A stretch of DNA of 64,000 nucleotides, from NCBI GenBank assembly GCA_964567125.1, contig CAZMLC010000005.1, positions 4,610-68,609 of the forward strand, written 5' to 3'. The notes under the pieces were generated by a model that was not told where the DNA came from, did no database searches, and was given only the letters and a program-made list of their open reading frames with translations. Source of the stretch: CAZMLC01 sp964567125 (GTDB lineage Bacteria > Verrucomicrobiota > Kiritimatiellia > RFP12 > UBA1067). Each line of letters opens with the position of its first letter. Position 1 is the stretch's first letter. Position numbers and translations under genes: made by a program. Of the stretch, positions 53,601 through 62,497 are shown piece after piece.

Positions 53601-54690
53601 GGCGTTTCGGCAGCGGAACACAGGCCCCAAAAAAGGAGAGCGCCGCTTTATTCAAGGCGATTATGCGGGCGAGCTGACCGCGCGGGGCGGATCGATCCGG
53701 CTGGTGGATGATCGAGGAACGCAGATCGCCGCCTACACCTATGCCGGTGTGCCGACGACCGCCCAGCGTCAAGTGGTGCTGACGCAGTTGCAATACCATC
53801 CTGCAAGTCCCAGTCCCATTGAAAAAGCAGCAATCGTCGGTGTTACGGCGGATGAGTTTGAATATCTGGAACTGCTCAACATCGGGCCTGCGTCGTTGAC
53901 GCTCAGCAATGCCTATTTTTCCGATGGCATCGTCTTCACGTTTCCCGCATGTGTACTTACCAACGGCCAGCGGATTATCGTGGCAAAGAATCCCCAGGCG
54001 TTTGCCGTGCGATATGCGCAGACAGAGTTAAACGTCTTCGGGCCTTATGATGGCGAGTTGAACAATAGCGGGGAACATCTCGCGCTCAATGAGGCATCAG
54101 GGGAAACGCTGTTCGAATTTACGTGGAGCGATAAATGGCATCCCGCCAGCGACGGTGAGGGCCGCGCAATGGTTGTCTGCGATCCCGAACAACAGCCCGC
54201 ATTGAACGATGCCGAGAGTTGGCGCGTGAGCGCGGCGGCATTCGGTGCACCGGGCGTGTCCGTGGCCGGTGAACTCTATTCGAGTTGGGCCTCCCGCTAC
54301 TTTTCAGAGGATGAAATGAGCACGCTTCTGATCAGCGGACCTGAGGCTGATCCCGACAACGATGGCGTCAAGAATTGGGTCGAATATGCGCGCGGAAGCG
54401 ATCCGTGGAGCGCGGAGACCGAGTCGGCTGAAGCACACTTCTCGTTAACTGCGTTGGAACATGGACATGCTGTCGAGTTTTCCTTTGAGCGCAACAGTCA
54501 GACGCTGGATGTCGATTATGCCGTGATTTCTGCGGTTTCGCTCACGGATGCGGTATGGACGCCGCAGGAGACCGCGGTTTCGAATCGCGAATCGCTGGGG
54601 AAACGTCGTGAGCGTGTACGTTTGCGCGTGATCCCGACAGCAACCGAATCACAGCGGTTTTATCGTCTGCAATACAAGTATAATGAATAA
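50671..54690 (+). CDS. Secreted CotH-kinase-like protein with three lamin-tail domains
   Basis: Exported 1,339-residue multidomain protein. The signal core is YRVVWVLLALVFSAQG. Domains in order: lamin-tail domain 1 (EIVISEFLADNSSGIKDEDG, SDWIELYNNGDDAVSLEGWW); a beta-sandwich region; a CotH-type atypical kinase domain (about 610-920) with VQLNGSFHGVMDLVENG and the metal-binding PLIWDVDLSLGH; lamin-tail domain 2 (AAEYVILRNTTARAVDISGW); lamin-tail domain 3 (EFEYLELLNIGPASLTLSNA); and a C-terminal Ca-binding repeat DPDNDGVKNWVEYARGSDP. CotH kinases phosphorylate extracellular proteins in spore formers. Such fusions are found on surfaces of PVC bacteria with unknown targets. The start is 50671 by promoter or 50704 by the compact signal peptide. 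Confidence 0.85.
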   Translation: MHVGCVSRLHDMYRVVWVLLALVFSAQGEIVISEFLADNSSGIKDEDGDRSDWIELYNNGDDAVSLEGWWLTDKASSMTQWRFPAITIQPNRFLLVWASGKNRTRAGYPLHTNFSLSKGGEYLGLYRPHATSGVPLKVDEFAPAFPALPPDVSYGRQIGSETVTYLTQGSPCRYTTLTSAQNNTYYFGTNYAAGHLGHNASGGWNVAPAFRDSSWTWATTGIGYDNNDVYTGFLGVEGVSNCRSVMYTKTASMFMRQPFVIGDVARLESLVLSMKYEDGFIAYVNGTEISRANCTNALAWNTRSDTYVNENIVYTWTDYAVNRAVLVSGTNIVAIQGVNAGSSSSDFLISTKLTGQYKVISTNSGYFAVATPLALNGMAATGTLVSAVSPLDPDIPRPTGTTNSPALRVSVNLVATAKPVASVSLYRCVMWNAEDGPYALTDTGANGDLVAGDSVYSCYMKTSDVEPGQMVRWRFEIRDKAGRLTRYPAYLDPSESACYIGTVAAQTTTQTSQLPVLEWFVKATNGNGPVSNAFRSCCYYLTNFYDNVENTLHGQSSRGFPKHSYNFNFTDDARFQWNVNERRVKGINLLSNYADKTKARNTFGHWLAHLTGAAYHYAFPVRVQLNGSFHGVMDLVENGGDRMLERNGLDPDGALYKIYNTVFTDGAEKKTREDEDNSDLVALYTNLHTSVTLDSRQRYAYDNMDIAATVNYLCTRFLIGDVDHGHKNFFLYRDTNHSQEWAPLIWDVDLSLGHVWNGVDFYYDDHLITNTVFTAGGGSPVYNIILAAPEMRQMYVRRFRTLMDNYLQKPGTVNGLFETKLREIASWVDPDPADPSAWTDGDLDAAKWKFPTNFVARRPREEVERLIVDYIQPRRSFLFYQGPGRVTYNTLPLPDDAQTNVAGMVLFDAIDFFPSNATQAAEYVILRNTTARAVDISGWRLEGTIQHTFKGGTVIPAGAGTAAASYVGLLHVVKNAAAFRQRNTGPKKGERRFIQGDYAGELTARGGSIRLVDDRGTQIAAYTYAGVPTTAQRQVVLTQLQYHPASPSPIEKAAIVGVTADEFEYLELLNIGPASLTLSNAYFSDGIVFTFPACVLTNGQRIIVAKNPQAFAVRYAQTELNVFGPYDGELNNSGEHLALNEASGETLFEFTWSDKWHPASDGEGRAMVVCDPEQQPALNDAESWRVSAAAFGAPGVSVAGELYSSWASRYFSEDEMSTLLISGPEADPDNDGVKNWVEYARGSDPWSAETESAEAHFSLTALEHGHAVEFSFERNSQTLDVDYAVISAVSLTDAVWTPQETAVSNRESLGKRRERVRLRVIPTATESQRFYRLQYKYNE

Positions 54691-54745
54691 TGCTCGGTAA
54701 CAGACGACAGGAATCGTGCAAGGACGTTCAGAGGGAACTCAGCTG

Positions 54746-57700
54746 ATGAACATGTATGGATGGATCGGGATGGTCGTGTTGGCGCAAGGGGTTTGGGGTG
54801 CGCAACCGTTGGTGCGGACCAATTTGAACTATGCTGTTGCAAAAGCGGGAAATGCGGGTACAACCGAGCTTGTTGCCGTGGGCATGCGCGATGATGGGCA
54901 GGCGAAACTTGCACTGCGGTTAACGTATACTGCGCAATCCTGGTCGCGGTTCGATTGGCCTAGTTTTGCGCCGAATCCTGATTTAACGTCCGTGCGCCTT
55001 GTTGTGCGTGCCGAACAGGCATCCCCCCTTGCGTTCCTTGCGCGCGTGATCACCCGTGATGGTGTTGAGTGGCAAGCCAAACCATTGACCGCGACGGACA
55101 CCTGGCAGACCTTTGAGTTGAAGGCCGCTGATTTCAGCTGGTTCCGCGGGGGCGATCCGCATGTGGCCACGCTTCAGTTCAGTCAGGTTACGGAGTTCAA
55201 TCTGGCCGTCACGTCGCGCGAAAACGCTGTTGCCGCGAAAAAAACATTGCTCGTCGATGACCTCTGTTTTTTGCCGCAGGGCCCGCGTTTTCTGCATGAG
55301 GGATCGGAAATCACGCTGGTTTCTACCGACCCGGTGCAGATAAGTTTCGAGCGGCTGAATGATCTGCGCATGCGATGGAACGTGGAAGCAGCAAATTTGA
55401 ATGGCGCGGCTGAACAGGGAAAGCGCGTGCTTGCTGTACTTGAAAAGGTGTGTGCGCGGGCGCAGAAGGATCAGCGGCGCGATGCCGCGCGCATCCTTGA
55501 GGAATCCGCATCCGTGTGGCGTGATCCAATCGCTGTCGCACACGCAGACTCCCCGTGCTGGCCGCGCGTGACGTTTGCCGACTATACCGCGCAACTTGCC
55601 CGGTTTCAGACGGCAACATCCATGCCGTTTATTGTGTTTGATCTAGCGCATAAAAAAGCGTTACAGACGAGCATTCTGTATCAGAGTTGCACACAGGCGC
55701 GTGCGGAGCTTGTTCAGAAGGAAGGCGCTTTTCATGTACGTCAACGCGTTGTATTTACCGACGCGAATACCAAGCAAGTGGTGAACGTCGCGTATCCTGT
55801 TCCGCGTGGGTCATCAGAGGGAATCACGGTGCGCGACCGCATGATCCATGTCCCGATGCGGTGCACGGCGAAAAGATTGAACGAAAAGATGCCGCTTTTA
55901 CTGCGGCTCTATTCGCAGGCTGCGGATGGCAGCGAGTCGTGGGCGCAATTTGCGCCGGAGGTGATGCCGACGGACACATGGTCATTGTGCACGTTTGACC
56001 TTTCAAAGCCGCAGCAAAGTGTCCGTTTTGATCCCGCGCGGGTTGTCAGTATTGCGCTGCGCATAGAAAATATCCCGGGACAGGCTGATGACTTCAGTTT
56101 GGAGATGGGGACGTTGACGCTGGGGTGGGCTCCGGCTCATGCACGGCTGATCGCAGAGGAGATGGCGCAGATTGAAGCGACGATTTTGAAGAAGCGGCTC
56201 GCGCTGCTTGAGCTTCGTCAGCACCGTCTTGCCTGTGAAACGACGTTGCGGGCATATCCAGAAGTGTATGCAACTTATGCTGCGAGCTTTCAAACGCATC
56301 GCCGGCCGGGGAAAGCAAAATCCAATGCAACCGTTATTCCGGCATCAGTCACCAATGAATTGAACAGTGCGGATGTGCGTTACCGTGTACTGCGGAGAGG
56401 CACGGAGATGTCTCTGCGGACTGAGTATCCCTCCGGGACGGCAACGCATCTAGCGGCGGAACTGCGCGATGCAGAGGGACGTTGCATCGTGTCGGGAGAG
56501 CAGCACGGCGCTGCGTTGGAGCTGCCGCTCGACGCCATCGTCTTCTGGCGACCGGGGACGCCTAACCTGTTTGAGCTGGTTATCCGTGCGCTGCGCGATG
56601 AAACCGTGCTCGCCACAGTCAAGCGTCCGTTCGGGTTGAGAACCTCGGAATTTGTGTTTGGAGCACCCAATACCAGTTTGCGCCATACTGTGAAACCCGC
56701 GCTTTCCGACTGGGCCTGGCTGTGGAATGGACGCAGCGATTTCGGACGCTATGCCTGTTACAACTGCGATGATCCGGTTCGTCCGGTTGTCCAGACGCAA
56801 CGCCTTTTCGGCGATCTCTGGGTGGACGGTGCGCGGTATTACGGGTTTAGTCTGAAACCGCAGAACATTCGTTTTCACGAGACCTGCGGGATCGCACAGT
56901 TAGCAGGGGTTGCCGGCAACTATGCCCAGCTCAGTGACTGGAACGATCTTGTTCAGCTTGCAGGAGCCTATACAAACAAAGTCAACCTCATGGGAAGTTG
57001 GCATGAACATGCCGCAATTGGTGTTTTACAGGTCGGGAACGAAGTTGAACTGAACATGTGGGGAGCCGATCTGAATGCCGCGTTTCCCCATGCGCCGTAT
57101 CAGCCAATCGACTGCGTGGCGCAACAGCTCCGTGCCCAGCAGGTGTCGACAGCGCCGATCATGTATGTGCGTCCCGGCAACTTTACTACGATTCCGCCTT
57201 TGCCGCACGAGGATGTCTGCGGCATCAACCAGTACACAGGCCGGTATCATGGACGTATGGAGGAGATTGAACGTGATCTGGCTGAGTTAGGCGCACATGC
57301 GCTTCTGGCGAACCGTCCGTGGATGATCACAGAGTGGAACGGTCCCAAATACTCATGGGCCACGGGCGGTATCGGCGGTGTGACGCCGCGTGGTGCAGCC
57401 TATTATCTGGAACGTTATTGGCGCGGCTTGCTGAATTCCCCGGGCGTGGTGGGCTCTTCCGAGTTTACGCTCAACTGGATTATTGCGCCCTTCGAGGATC
57501 TGACGACCCAGTCGCGCGCGGAGGCGTATCGTTCGCGTCCGAAGCATCAGCGCTTTGGCGGTGGCTATACGGCGGATCACGTGCCGCTGGTCTCCCCGGA
57601 ACATGCGGTGACGAACGATGCGTGTTATCGGATTACGCGCGCATTTCATGGCCCGCTTTATACCCTGATCAATCGTCCGGGCGCGATCGACATCCTCTAT

Positions 57701-59188
57701 TGTGCGGCAACGAAAACGCGCGCGTTGCGCACTGTCGAGTGGCTTTCGATTCTGGGTAAGACCTGTCGCTGTGTGGAGATTAATGCGACGCTGTATACGC
57801 CGCGTCCGGCGCATGTGATCGCGCTGCTCGACCAGCGTTGTGAACCCTTAAAGGCATGGTATGCCTCAGGTGTTCTTGAGCCGATTCGCGACACGGTGAC
57901 GGAACCCAACATACAGGTTGTCCTCAATCCGGTTTCCCCGGATCATTTGCTGGTCGTGATGACGGCACATGCGGATGAGGCATTGCAGCGCGGCTGCGAC
58001 CGGATTGAACAGTCTGCATATGAAGTGATGCGCATGCGGTGGGCGGAAAGCAGCATGGGGCGCGTTGTCGCGTTGACGGATCCGGCGCGCGTGCGCATCT
58101 ATGAAAATTATCTCTTCGAGCAGGCCGCGCGGGGATATCTGATGGTGGGCGGCAACGATGCGCGGACAAATCTTGCGATGCAGGCGTTTTTTGACGCAGC
58201 CGGCACGCGACAGCCTGAATGGGGTGCGTGGCAAGCGCTGGTGCTGGATTGCGCGCGGCACTTGACGCCGGATGAAATGTCTGTGACGCAGCGTGCAACG
58301 CAGCAGGGCGTCAACATCGTGATCAGCCGAAGCTGCTATGCGCACAACCCTGAACTTCAGCAGTGGTGTCCTGCCGTGTTGACCGAGACAGGTACGCTCT
58401 TCCAGCACTATCCTGTTGCGTCGGGACTGGCGACGCCGATTCCCGTGTCCGACCTTGGAAACGTGGCACGCGATGTCGTGAATACGTTTGCGCCTGCACG
58501 CGGCAAGGAGCAGGCGCTCGCCGTTTTCTCGATCCGTCCTGAAGGCGATGCTGAGGTTCTGGCACGCTCGGCGCAGAACGAGCCTGTCGTTGTCGCGTGG
58601 CAGCGCGGACGCGCCTGGGTCACGCTGTTCGGTACTGATTTTAGCGCCGCGGCGAATCTGCACTGGACCATCACACATGCAGGCAAGAGCCATCCGATTT
58701 ACGATCGCGATACAGCGTGCGGTTTGGAACGGCTGTCGCGCGCCGTGATCAATTCCTGTCTGAAAGGCGCCGATGTCTGGTTGCGTGATTTTGAAGGGGT
58801 ACCGCAACAGGCGCTGCGTCCGCGTCTTTTTGTGCGGCTTACTCCCCATTCACAGCTTTTGCACGGTGGTGTGCGCGCACGCGGAGCCGTTGATATTGCG
58901 TTGTGCGACAGCGAAGGTCGCGCCGTCACGAATGGGGTTGTTTTCGGTCGTGCGCGGCTCTCGGTGGATGGCCGTTCAATCGGGAAAAATGATTTTGCGC
59001 GGTTAACCGTCGATCCGCACGGGCGTTGCGCGGCGACGCTGGCACCAGAAGGGAATGAGGCTTCATTTACATATACGCCTGCGCAGCGCCTGGGAACGCG
59101 CTGCACGGTGATCAGCCTTCAGGTTAAAGCCTATGCGGAGGGATATGTCCCGGTTGACGATGCCGTGGCACTGGTGGTTGCCGAGTGA
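54746..59188 (+). CDS. Giant secreted GH-A-like glycosidase with CBM and C-terminal GATase-like region
   Basis: Exported 1,480-residue protein. A short signal peptide (GWIGMVVLAQGVWG) precedes a carbohydrate-binding jelly roll (about 30-180, SWSRFDWPSFAPNPDLTSVR). A second sandwich spans about 290-470 with a helical EEMAQIEATILKKRLALLEL. A GH2-like Ig domain (about 545-640) precedes a TIM barrel with LQVGNEVELNMWGAD (glutamate near 766) and WMITEWNGPKYSW (glutamate near 863), the usual acid/base and nucleophile spacing of clan GH-A. Residues about 1,100-1,340 look like a class I GATase-like fold as in some beta-galactosidases. GAGGGAA precedes the ATG. The exact GH family is not recognised. 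Confidence 0.65.
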   Translation: MNMYGWIGMVVLAQGVWGAQPLVRTNLNYAVAKAGNAGTTELVAVGMRDDGQAKLALRLTYTAQSWSRFDWPSFAPNPDLTSVRLVVRAEQASPLAFLARVITRDGVEWQAKPLTATDTWQTFELKAADFSWFRGGDPHVATLQFSQVTEFNLAVTSRENAVAAKKTLLVDDLCFLPQGPRFLHEGSEITLVSTDPVQISFERLNDLRMRWNVEAANLNGAAEQGKRVLAVLEKVCARAQKDQRRDAARILEESASVWRDPIAVAHADSPCWPRVTFADYTAQLARFQTATSMPFIVFDLAHKKALQTSILYQSCTQARAELVQKEGAFHVRQRVVFTDANTKQVVNVAYPVPRGSSEGITVRDRMIHVPMRCTAKRLNEKMPLLLRLYSQAADGSESWAQFAPEVMPTDTWSLCTFDLSKPQQSVRFDPARVVSIALRIENIPGQADDFSLEMGTLTLGWAPAHARLIAEEMAQIEATILKKRLALLELRQHRLACETTLRAYPEVYATYAASFQTHRRPGKAKSNATVIPASVTNELNSADVRYRVLRRGTEMSLRTEYPSGTATHLAAELRDAEGRCIVSGEQHGAALELPLDAIVFWRPGTPNLFELVIRALRDETVLATVKRPFGLRTSEFVFGAPNTSLRHTVKPALSDWAWLWNGRSDFGRYACYNCDDPVRPVVQTQRLFGDLWVDGARYYGFSLKPQNIRFHETCGIAQLAGVAGNYAQLSDWNDLVQLAGAYTNKVNLMGSWHEHAAIGVLQVGNEVELNMWGADLNAAFPHAPYQPIDCVAQQLRAQQVSTAPIMYVRPGNFTTIPPLPHEDVCGINQYTGRYHGRMEEIERDLAELGAHALLANRPWMITEWNGPKYSWATGGIGGVTPRGAAYYLERYWRGLLNSPGVVGSSEFTLNWIIAPFEDLTTQSRAEAYRSRPKHQRFGGGYTADHVPLVSPEHAVTNDACYRITRAFHGPLYTLINRPGAIDILYCAATKTRALRTVEWLSILGKTCRCVEINATLYTPRPAHVIALLDQRCEPLKAWYASGVLEPIRDTVTEPNIQVVLNPVSPDHLLVVMTAHADEALQRGCDRIEQSAYEVMRMRWAESSMGRVVALTDPARVRIYENYLFEQAARGYLMVGGNDARTNLAMQAFFDAAGTRQPEWGAWQALVLDCARHLTPDEMSVTQRATQQGVNIVISRSCYAHNPELQQWCPAVLTETGTLFQHYPVASGLATPIPVSDLGNVARDVVNTFAPARGKEQALAVFSIRPEGDAEVLARSAQNEPVVVAWQRGRAWVTLFGTDFSAAANLHWTITHAGKSHPIYDRDTACGLERLSRAVINSCLKGADVWLRDFEGVPQQALRPRLFVRLTPHSQLLHGGVRARGAVDIALCDSEGRAVTNGVVFGRARLSVDGRSIGKNDFARLTVDPHGRCAATLAPEGNEASFTYTPAQRLGTRCTVISLQVKAYAEGYVPVDDAVALVVAE

Positions 59189-59545
59189 CGTTCCCCCCGA
59201 CGTTTTGTGCGTGCATAGCATGATTTTTCCGTTCTGATTGTCTCGCGATGAGGCGCGCAAAAAACGGTGCCGTACGTTTTGAATCGACAAATTGACACGG
59301 AAGACGTAATGTTATGAAATAAAAATGTGTTGTTCTTTATCGTTAAGATAAAGACAAGCCGCACGATGCTGAATTGTAACTTCGGCATCAGTGGTCATTC
59401 ACGGGGAATCAGGATGGACAACAGGGGGACGGTTGACCATTCTGAAATAGCACACGAGGAGAAGCCAGACGAGGCGTTTTCGTGGGAGCGCATGACGCGT
59501 ACCAGAAACCGCATCCGCTGGCGACACCGAGAAAGGGGTTAGCGT
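59189..59545 (+). promoter_or_regulatory. Intergenic region with promoter-like and inverted-repeat elements
   Basis: This 357-bp gap has TTGACA at 59292-59297 with possible -10 hexamers near 59312-59318 at short spacing. Two inverted repeats follow: CTTTATC-GTTAA-GATAAAG (59335-59353) and GATGCTGAA/TTCGGCATC (59365-59373 and 59381-59389, one mismatch). They could be operators or leader RNA structures. A 42-codon frame follows (listed separately). No known riboswitch was recognised. Confidence 0.4.
59414..59542 (+). CDS. Possible 42-residue leader peptide, doubtful
   Basis: Short frame beginning MDNRGTVDHSEIAHEEKP with a very basic C terminus (RTRNRIRWRHRERG). It ends 3 nt before the next gene's start codon, so it could couple translation. 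No homology is recognised and the sequence may be a chance frame. Confidence 0.2.
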   Translation: MDNRGTVDHSEIAHEEKPDEAFSWERMTRTRNRIRWRHRERG

Positions 59546-60226
59546 ATGTCGACTCTACGGAAGATGCGAGGTTGGATTCTTGCTGCACTGATGGTGTCGG
59601 GCGGCGTTGTCTTTTCACAAACCATACGGTCGGAACCGATCCGCGTTGATGCGGTGATCGAGACCTCATTCCATTGGCGTACGGTCAAGGAAGCGAATCC
59701 GAAATTGGACTGGGCTTGGCCGGAAGGGGCGAAGTCCGCGCGGCTAACGATCGCGGGTGGTCCTGCGGCTACAAACGCAGTTTTTAATACACCGGGTCTG
59801 CCGGAGTGTGAATGGCTCGTGCAACTTCCAGCAGAAGATGTTGCGGAGTGCGTGTATACGTTTACGCTTGAGTTTTATCCTGAACTTGAATGTGGCGGTG
59901 CGATGATCGCGGAGGCATCGCTCTTCGCTGGAGGGATCGGCGTGGTACGCGGTGTCGGCGGGACAGCCTTCCGTTTCGTCAAGACAGCGGCAGAAGATTC
60001 AGCGCTGTTCAGCAGGATTCCGGTCCGCAACATGGTGGTGCCGATTCCGGGCGGAGAAACCGCGCTCACAATTGACGGGGAATCCCGTGAAACTGTCCCC
60101 GGACCCGCATATTTTGCATGGCATGGCATTGGCATCGGCGACCATACTGTGGCGCTTTCCGGCGTTGAAAGTTTTGAGCGGAATCTCGAACGTATCCCAG
60201 CAGGTTCGTTCATCAGCATTCGTTAA
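59546..60226 (+). CDS. Secreted beta-rich protein of unknown function
   Basis: Exported 226-residue protein: signal peptide (MRGWILAALMVSGGVVFSQ), then alternating beta strands without recognised catalytic motifs (IRVDAVIETSFHWRTV, ARLTIAGGPAAT, VYTFTLEFYPELECGG). I do not recognise the family. It is 20 nt upstream of a secreted SUMF1 protein whose N-terminal part is also a beta sandwich, so the two may be partners in one surface complex. Confidence 0.6.
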   Translation: MSTLRKMRGWILAALMVSGGVVFSQTIRSEPIRVDAVIETSFHWRTVKEANPKLDWAWPEGAKSARLTIAGGPAATNAVFNTPGLPECEWLVQLPAEDVAECVYTFTLEFYPELECGGAMIAEASLFAGGIGVVRGVGGTAFRFVKTAAEDSALFSRIPVRNMVVPIPGGETALTIDGESRETVPGPAYFAWHGIGIGDHTVALSGVESFERNLERIPAGSFISIR

Positions 60227-60246
60227 CTTCGAACAAGGAACAGAAA

Positions 60247-61539
60247 ATGAAAAACATGGTACTGAGTTTGATTCTTGGGTTGGTTAGTTTATCTGTGTCA
60301 GCGGAGATTATGGTCAGCGATGTGATCGCGCGTCAGCAATGGCCATGGAAGCGACACGTGCGGCTGGACTACGTGGTGTCGGGGTACGAAACCACCACAC
60401 CTTATGAAATCCAGCTGACCGCGTTTGACAGCGACCGTCCGTTGGGAAACGTGCCGTTGGCGGCGCTTTCCGGGGAAATTTCGCCGATGCGTAACGGAAA
60501 ACACACCATTGAAATTGATCCGATGCGGGTTCCCGCTCTGGCCAGCGAACAGCTGGTCAAGAATTTCAGAGTTGAAGTAACCCTCGTCGCTGTCCCCGTA
60601 TCCAACGTTCTATACCGTATTTACGACCTGACGAAACAACCCGGAGCAGACGGTCAGATCGCCTTCATAACGGAAAAAGCTTTGACCAACGGCGTTTGGG
60701 GAACGTGGAGACGCGATGTCGTATCCAACGCGGTATCGGCGGTCATCTGGACCGCTGTCACCAATGATATCAAGTATGCGACCACGCATTTGGTTCTGCG
60801 CCGTATTCCAGCAGGAACCCGAAAAGTTGGCAATCCGCTCCGCGATTATACGATCACCACGCCGTTTTACATCTCGGTTTTTGAGACGACGCAAAAGCAA
60901 TATGAGCTGATGGGCGGAAATCGGTCAGGGGCTTTTTTTACAATCGAAGGCGATTTCCGTCCCATGGAAAAGGTCACGTACGATGTTCTGCGTGGCACCA
61001 CATTGGGCGCGTCGTGGCCGGATTCGGCTGAGGTCGACCAAGGAAGCGTCATCGGCAACCTACGCGCCATGACCGGCAACAATTCGTTCGATCTACCCAC
61101 CGAGTGGCAATGGGAATACGCCTGCCGGGCAGGGAACACACTGGCATTTAATAATAATACGAGTACCCAGGCAGGCATGTTTCTCGTCGGCCGCTGTATG
61201 GAAAATGGTGGGCAGTTATATGACGGCACGAAGTACATTGTCTTTAGTGGCGGCATCACCAACGGTACGATGCGCGTCGGCGGATATGCGCCCAACGCGT
61301 GGGGCCTTTACGACATGCATGGCAACGTCGCCGAACTCTGCCGGGACTGGTATGTAACAAACGCAACAGCATTCGTCAGCGACACACAAAATGCCACAGT
61401 GGCGCAGTCGGACGGCAACCGTGTTTTGCGTAACAATGGATGGTGGGCGAGTTGGTATCAACCCGCTGATCAGCGCGCATCCTTGTCGGTATCAAAAAGC
61501 GGATCCTCTAATGGATTCCGCGTCATGATGGCGGAGTAA
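60247..61539 (+). CDS. Secreted SUMF1/formylglycine-generating-enzyme-like protein
   Basis: Exported 430-residue protein. A signal peptide (MKNMVLSLILGLVSLSVSAE) is followed by a beta-sandwich domain (about 20-130). The SUMF1 (C-type-lectin-like) domain spans about 180-430, with TPFYISVFETTQKQYELMGG, FDLPTEWQWEYACRAGN, AWGLYDMHGNVAELCRDWY and a C-terminal GFRVMMAE. The fold matches formylglycine-generating enzymes, but most such secreted proteins in this phylum lack proven activity. Only one cysteine (VAELCRDW) lies near the expected active site, so conversion of sulfatase cysteines should not be assumed. No sulfatase is in the window. Co-directional with its neighbours at 59546 and 61595. 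Confidence 0.8.
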   Translation: MKNMVLSLILGLVSLSVSAEIMVSDVIARQQWPWKRHVRLDYVVSGYETTTPYEIQLTAFDSDRPLGNVPLAALSGEISPMRNGKHTIEIDPMRVPALASEQLVKNFRVEVTLVAVPVSNVLYRIYDLTKQPGADGQIAFITEKALTNGVWGTWRRDVVSNAVSAVIWTAVTNDIKYATTHLVLRRIPAGTRKVGNPLRDYTITTPFYISVFETTQKQYELMGGNRSGAFFTIEGDFRPMEKVTYDVLRGTTLGASWPDSAEVDQGSVIGNLRAMTGNNSFDLPTEWQWEYACRAGNTLAFNNNTSTQAGMFLVGRCMENGGQLYDGTKYIVFSGGITNGTMRVGGYAPNAWGLYDMHGNVAELCRDWYVTNATAFVSDTQNATVAQSDGNRVLRNNGWWASWYQPADQRASLSVSKSGSSNGFRVMMAE

Positions 61540-61594
61540 TGTTACACTGCGGATATTGAGTTCAAAGCAAGCACATGAATAACGGAAAGGCGTT

Positions 61595-62497
61595 ATGGAT
61601 CTGAGGAGACGGACATTTCTCGTTTCGGCGGCAGCCTCTGCGGCCTCGTTCCGGATCGGCCCCATCTGGGCGCAAAATCCCGGCAGGTCTCCATCCGGGA
61701 TTCCCGTTATCGCGGAGTGCGAGACGGTTTTTCTCGGTGCCACCGCGTATGCGCTCGGTGCATCCTTGAAGAACCCCGCAAAGACCGTGGTGGTGGAACA
61801 ATCGCTGATGCTCGTACCGGAATTCTCCGGCGCCTTGCTTCCTAACGTACTCTGCGCCGCTGAAACGGAGATCGCCGCCGCTGTACGCGAACGGATTGAA
61901 AAGGAAAATCTGCAGGGCAATGGCCGGTATCATGCGCCGCCGGTATCAGATGTCTTGAGCGCATTGGTTCTGTTCCGTAAGGCGAATCTCTTCCTGAATG
62001 CCAATGTTGCCGACATCCAGAAAGCGGGAGGTAAGTTTTTCCTCGATATCATCGGCATGGATGGCTACTCGCGCATCATTGCGGAACGCGTTGTCGACAC
62101 GACGCCGACCGCGTGGCGCAACGCCGGCGCGAAAGCGATTAAGGAGAAATTCTTCGCCGCTCCGCTTGTCGGTTCATACTCCGGGGATCTCGGTCGGTTC
62201 GCCACAGATAGATGGTCTGTTGTCCCCGGAGCACTACCGGGCGAAACGATTTTCAAGGTTCGACTCGCCGCGGATAGTGATTGGTGCGATGCGCGTCTTG
62301 AACTTTACGCTGCATATGAAAAAATGTTAGCCAAGGATAAAACATTCTGTATCGGAGGCGAAGCGACCGCACTCGGACACGTGTATCGCGAATCCCGCGC
62401 AGACTCGACGTTTATTCCCGGTGTAGCCTGGCATCCCGGCGCCCAACATCCTGATTTGATGAACGCGCTTTCAGCGGGGGAATTATGCTCGAAGTAA
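61595..62497 (+). CDS. Tat-exported protein with degenerate flavoprotein motif
   Basis: Exported 300-residue protein with a twin-arginine signal (LRRRTFLVSAAASAASF). After it, CETVFLGATAYALGASL and KTVVVEQSLMLVPEFSGAL resemble the first strand-helix-strand of an FAD-binding Rossmann fold, but the usual GxGxxG is not intact. Near the end FCIGGEATALGHVYRESRADS resembles the closing FAD motif. I infer a reduced FAD-dependent oxidoreductase relative, possibly unable to bind FAD alone. It overlaps the next FAD enzyme gene by 13 nt, which suggests a heteromeric pair. Confidence 0.5.
   Translation: MDLRRRTFLVSAAASAASFRIGPIWAQNPGRSPSGIPVIAECETVFLGATAYALGASLKNPAKTVVVEQSLMLVPEFSGALLPNVLCAAETEIAAAVRERIEKENLQGNGRYHAPPVSDVLSALVLFRKANLFLNANVADIQKAGGKFFLDIIGMDGYSRIIAERVVDTTPTAWRNAGAKAIKEKFFAAPLVGSYSGDLGRFATDRWSVVPGALPGETIFKVRLAADSDWCDARLELYAAYEKMLAKDKTFCIGGEATALGHVYRESRADSTFIPGVAWHPGAQHPDLMNALSAGELCSK

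Noticed and set aside
60247..61539. A true formylglycine-generating enzyme activating sulfatases
   Set aside because: Exported SUMF1 protein with a single nearby cysteine and no sulfatase in the window. The activity cannot be supported.
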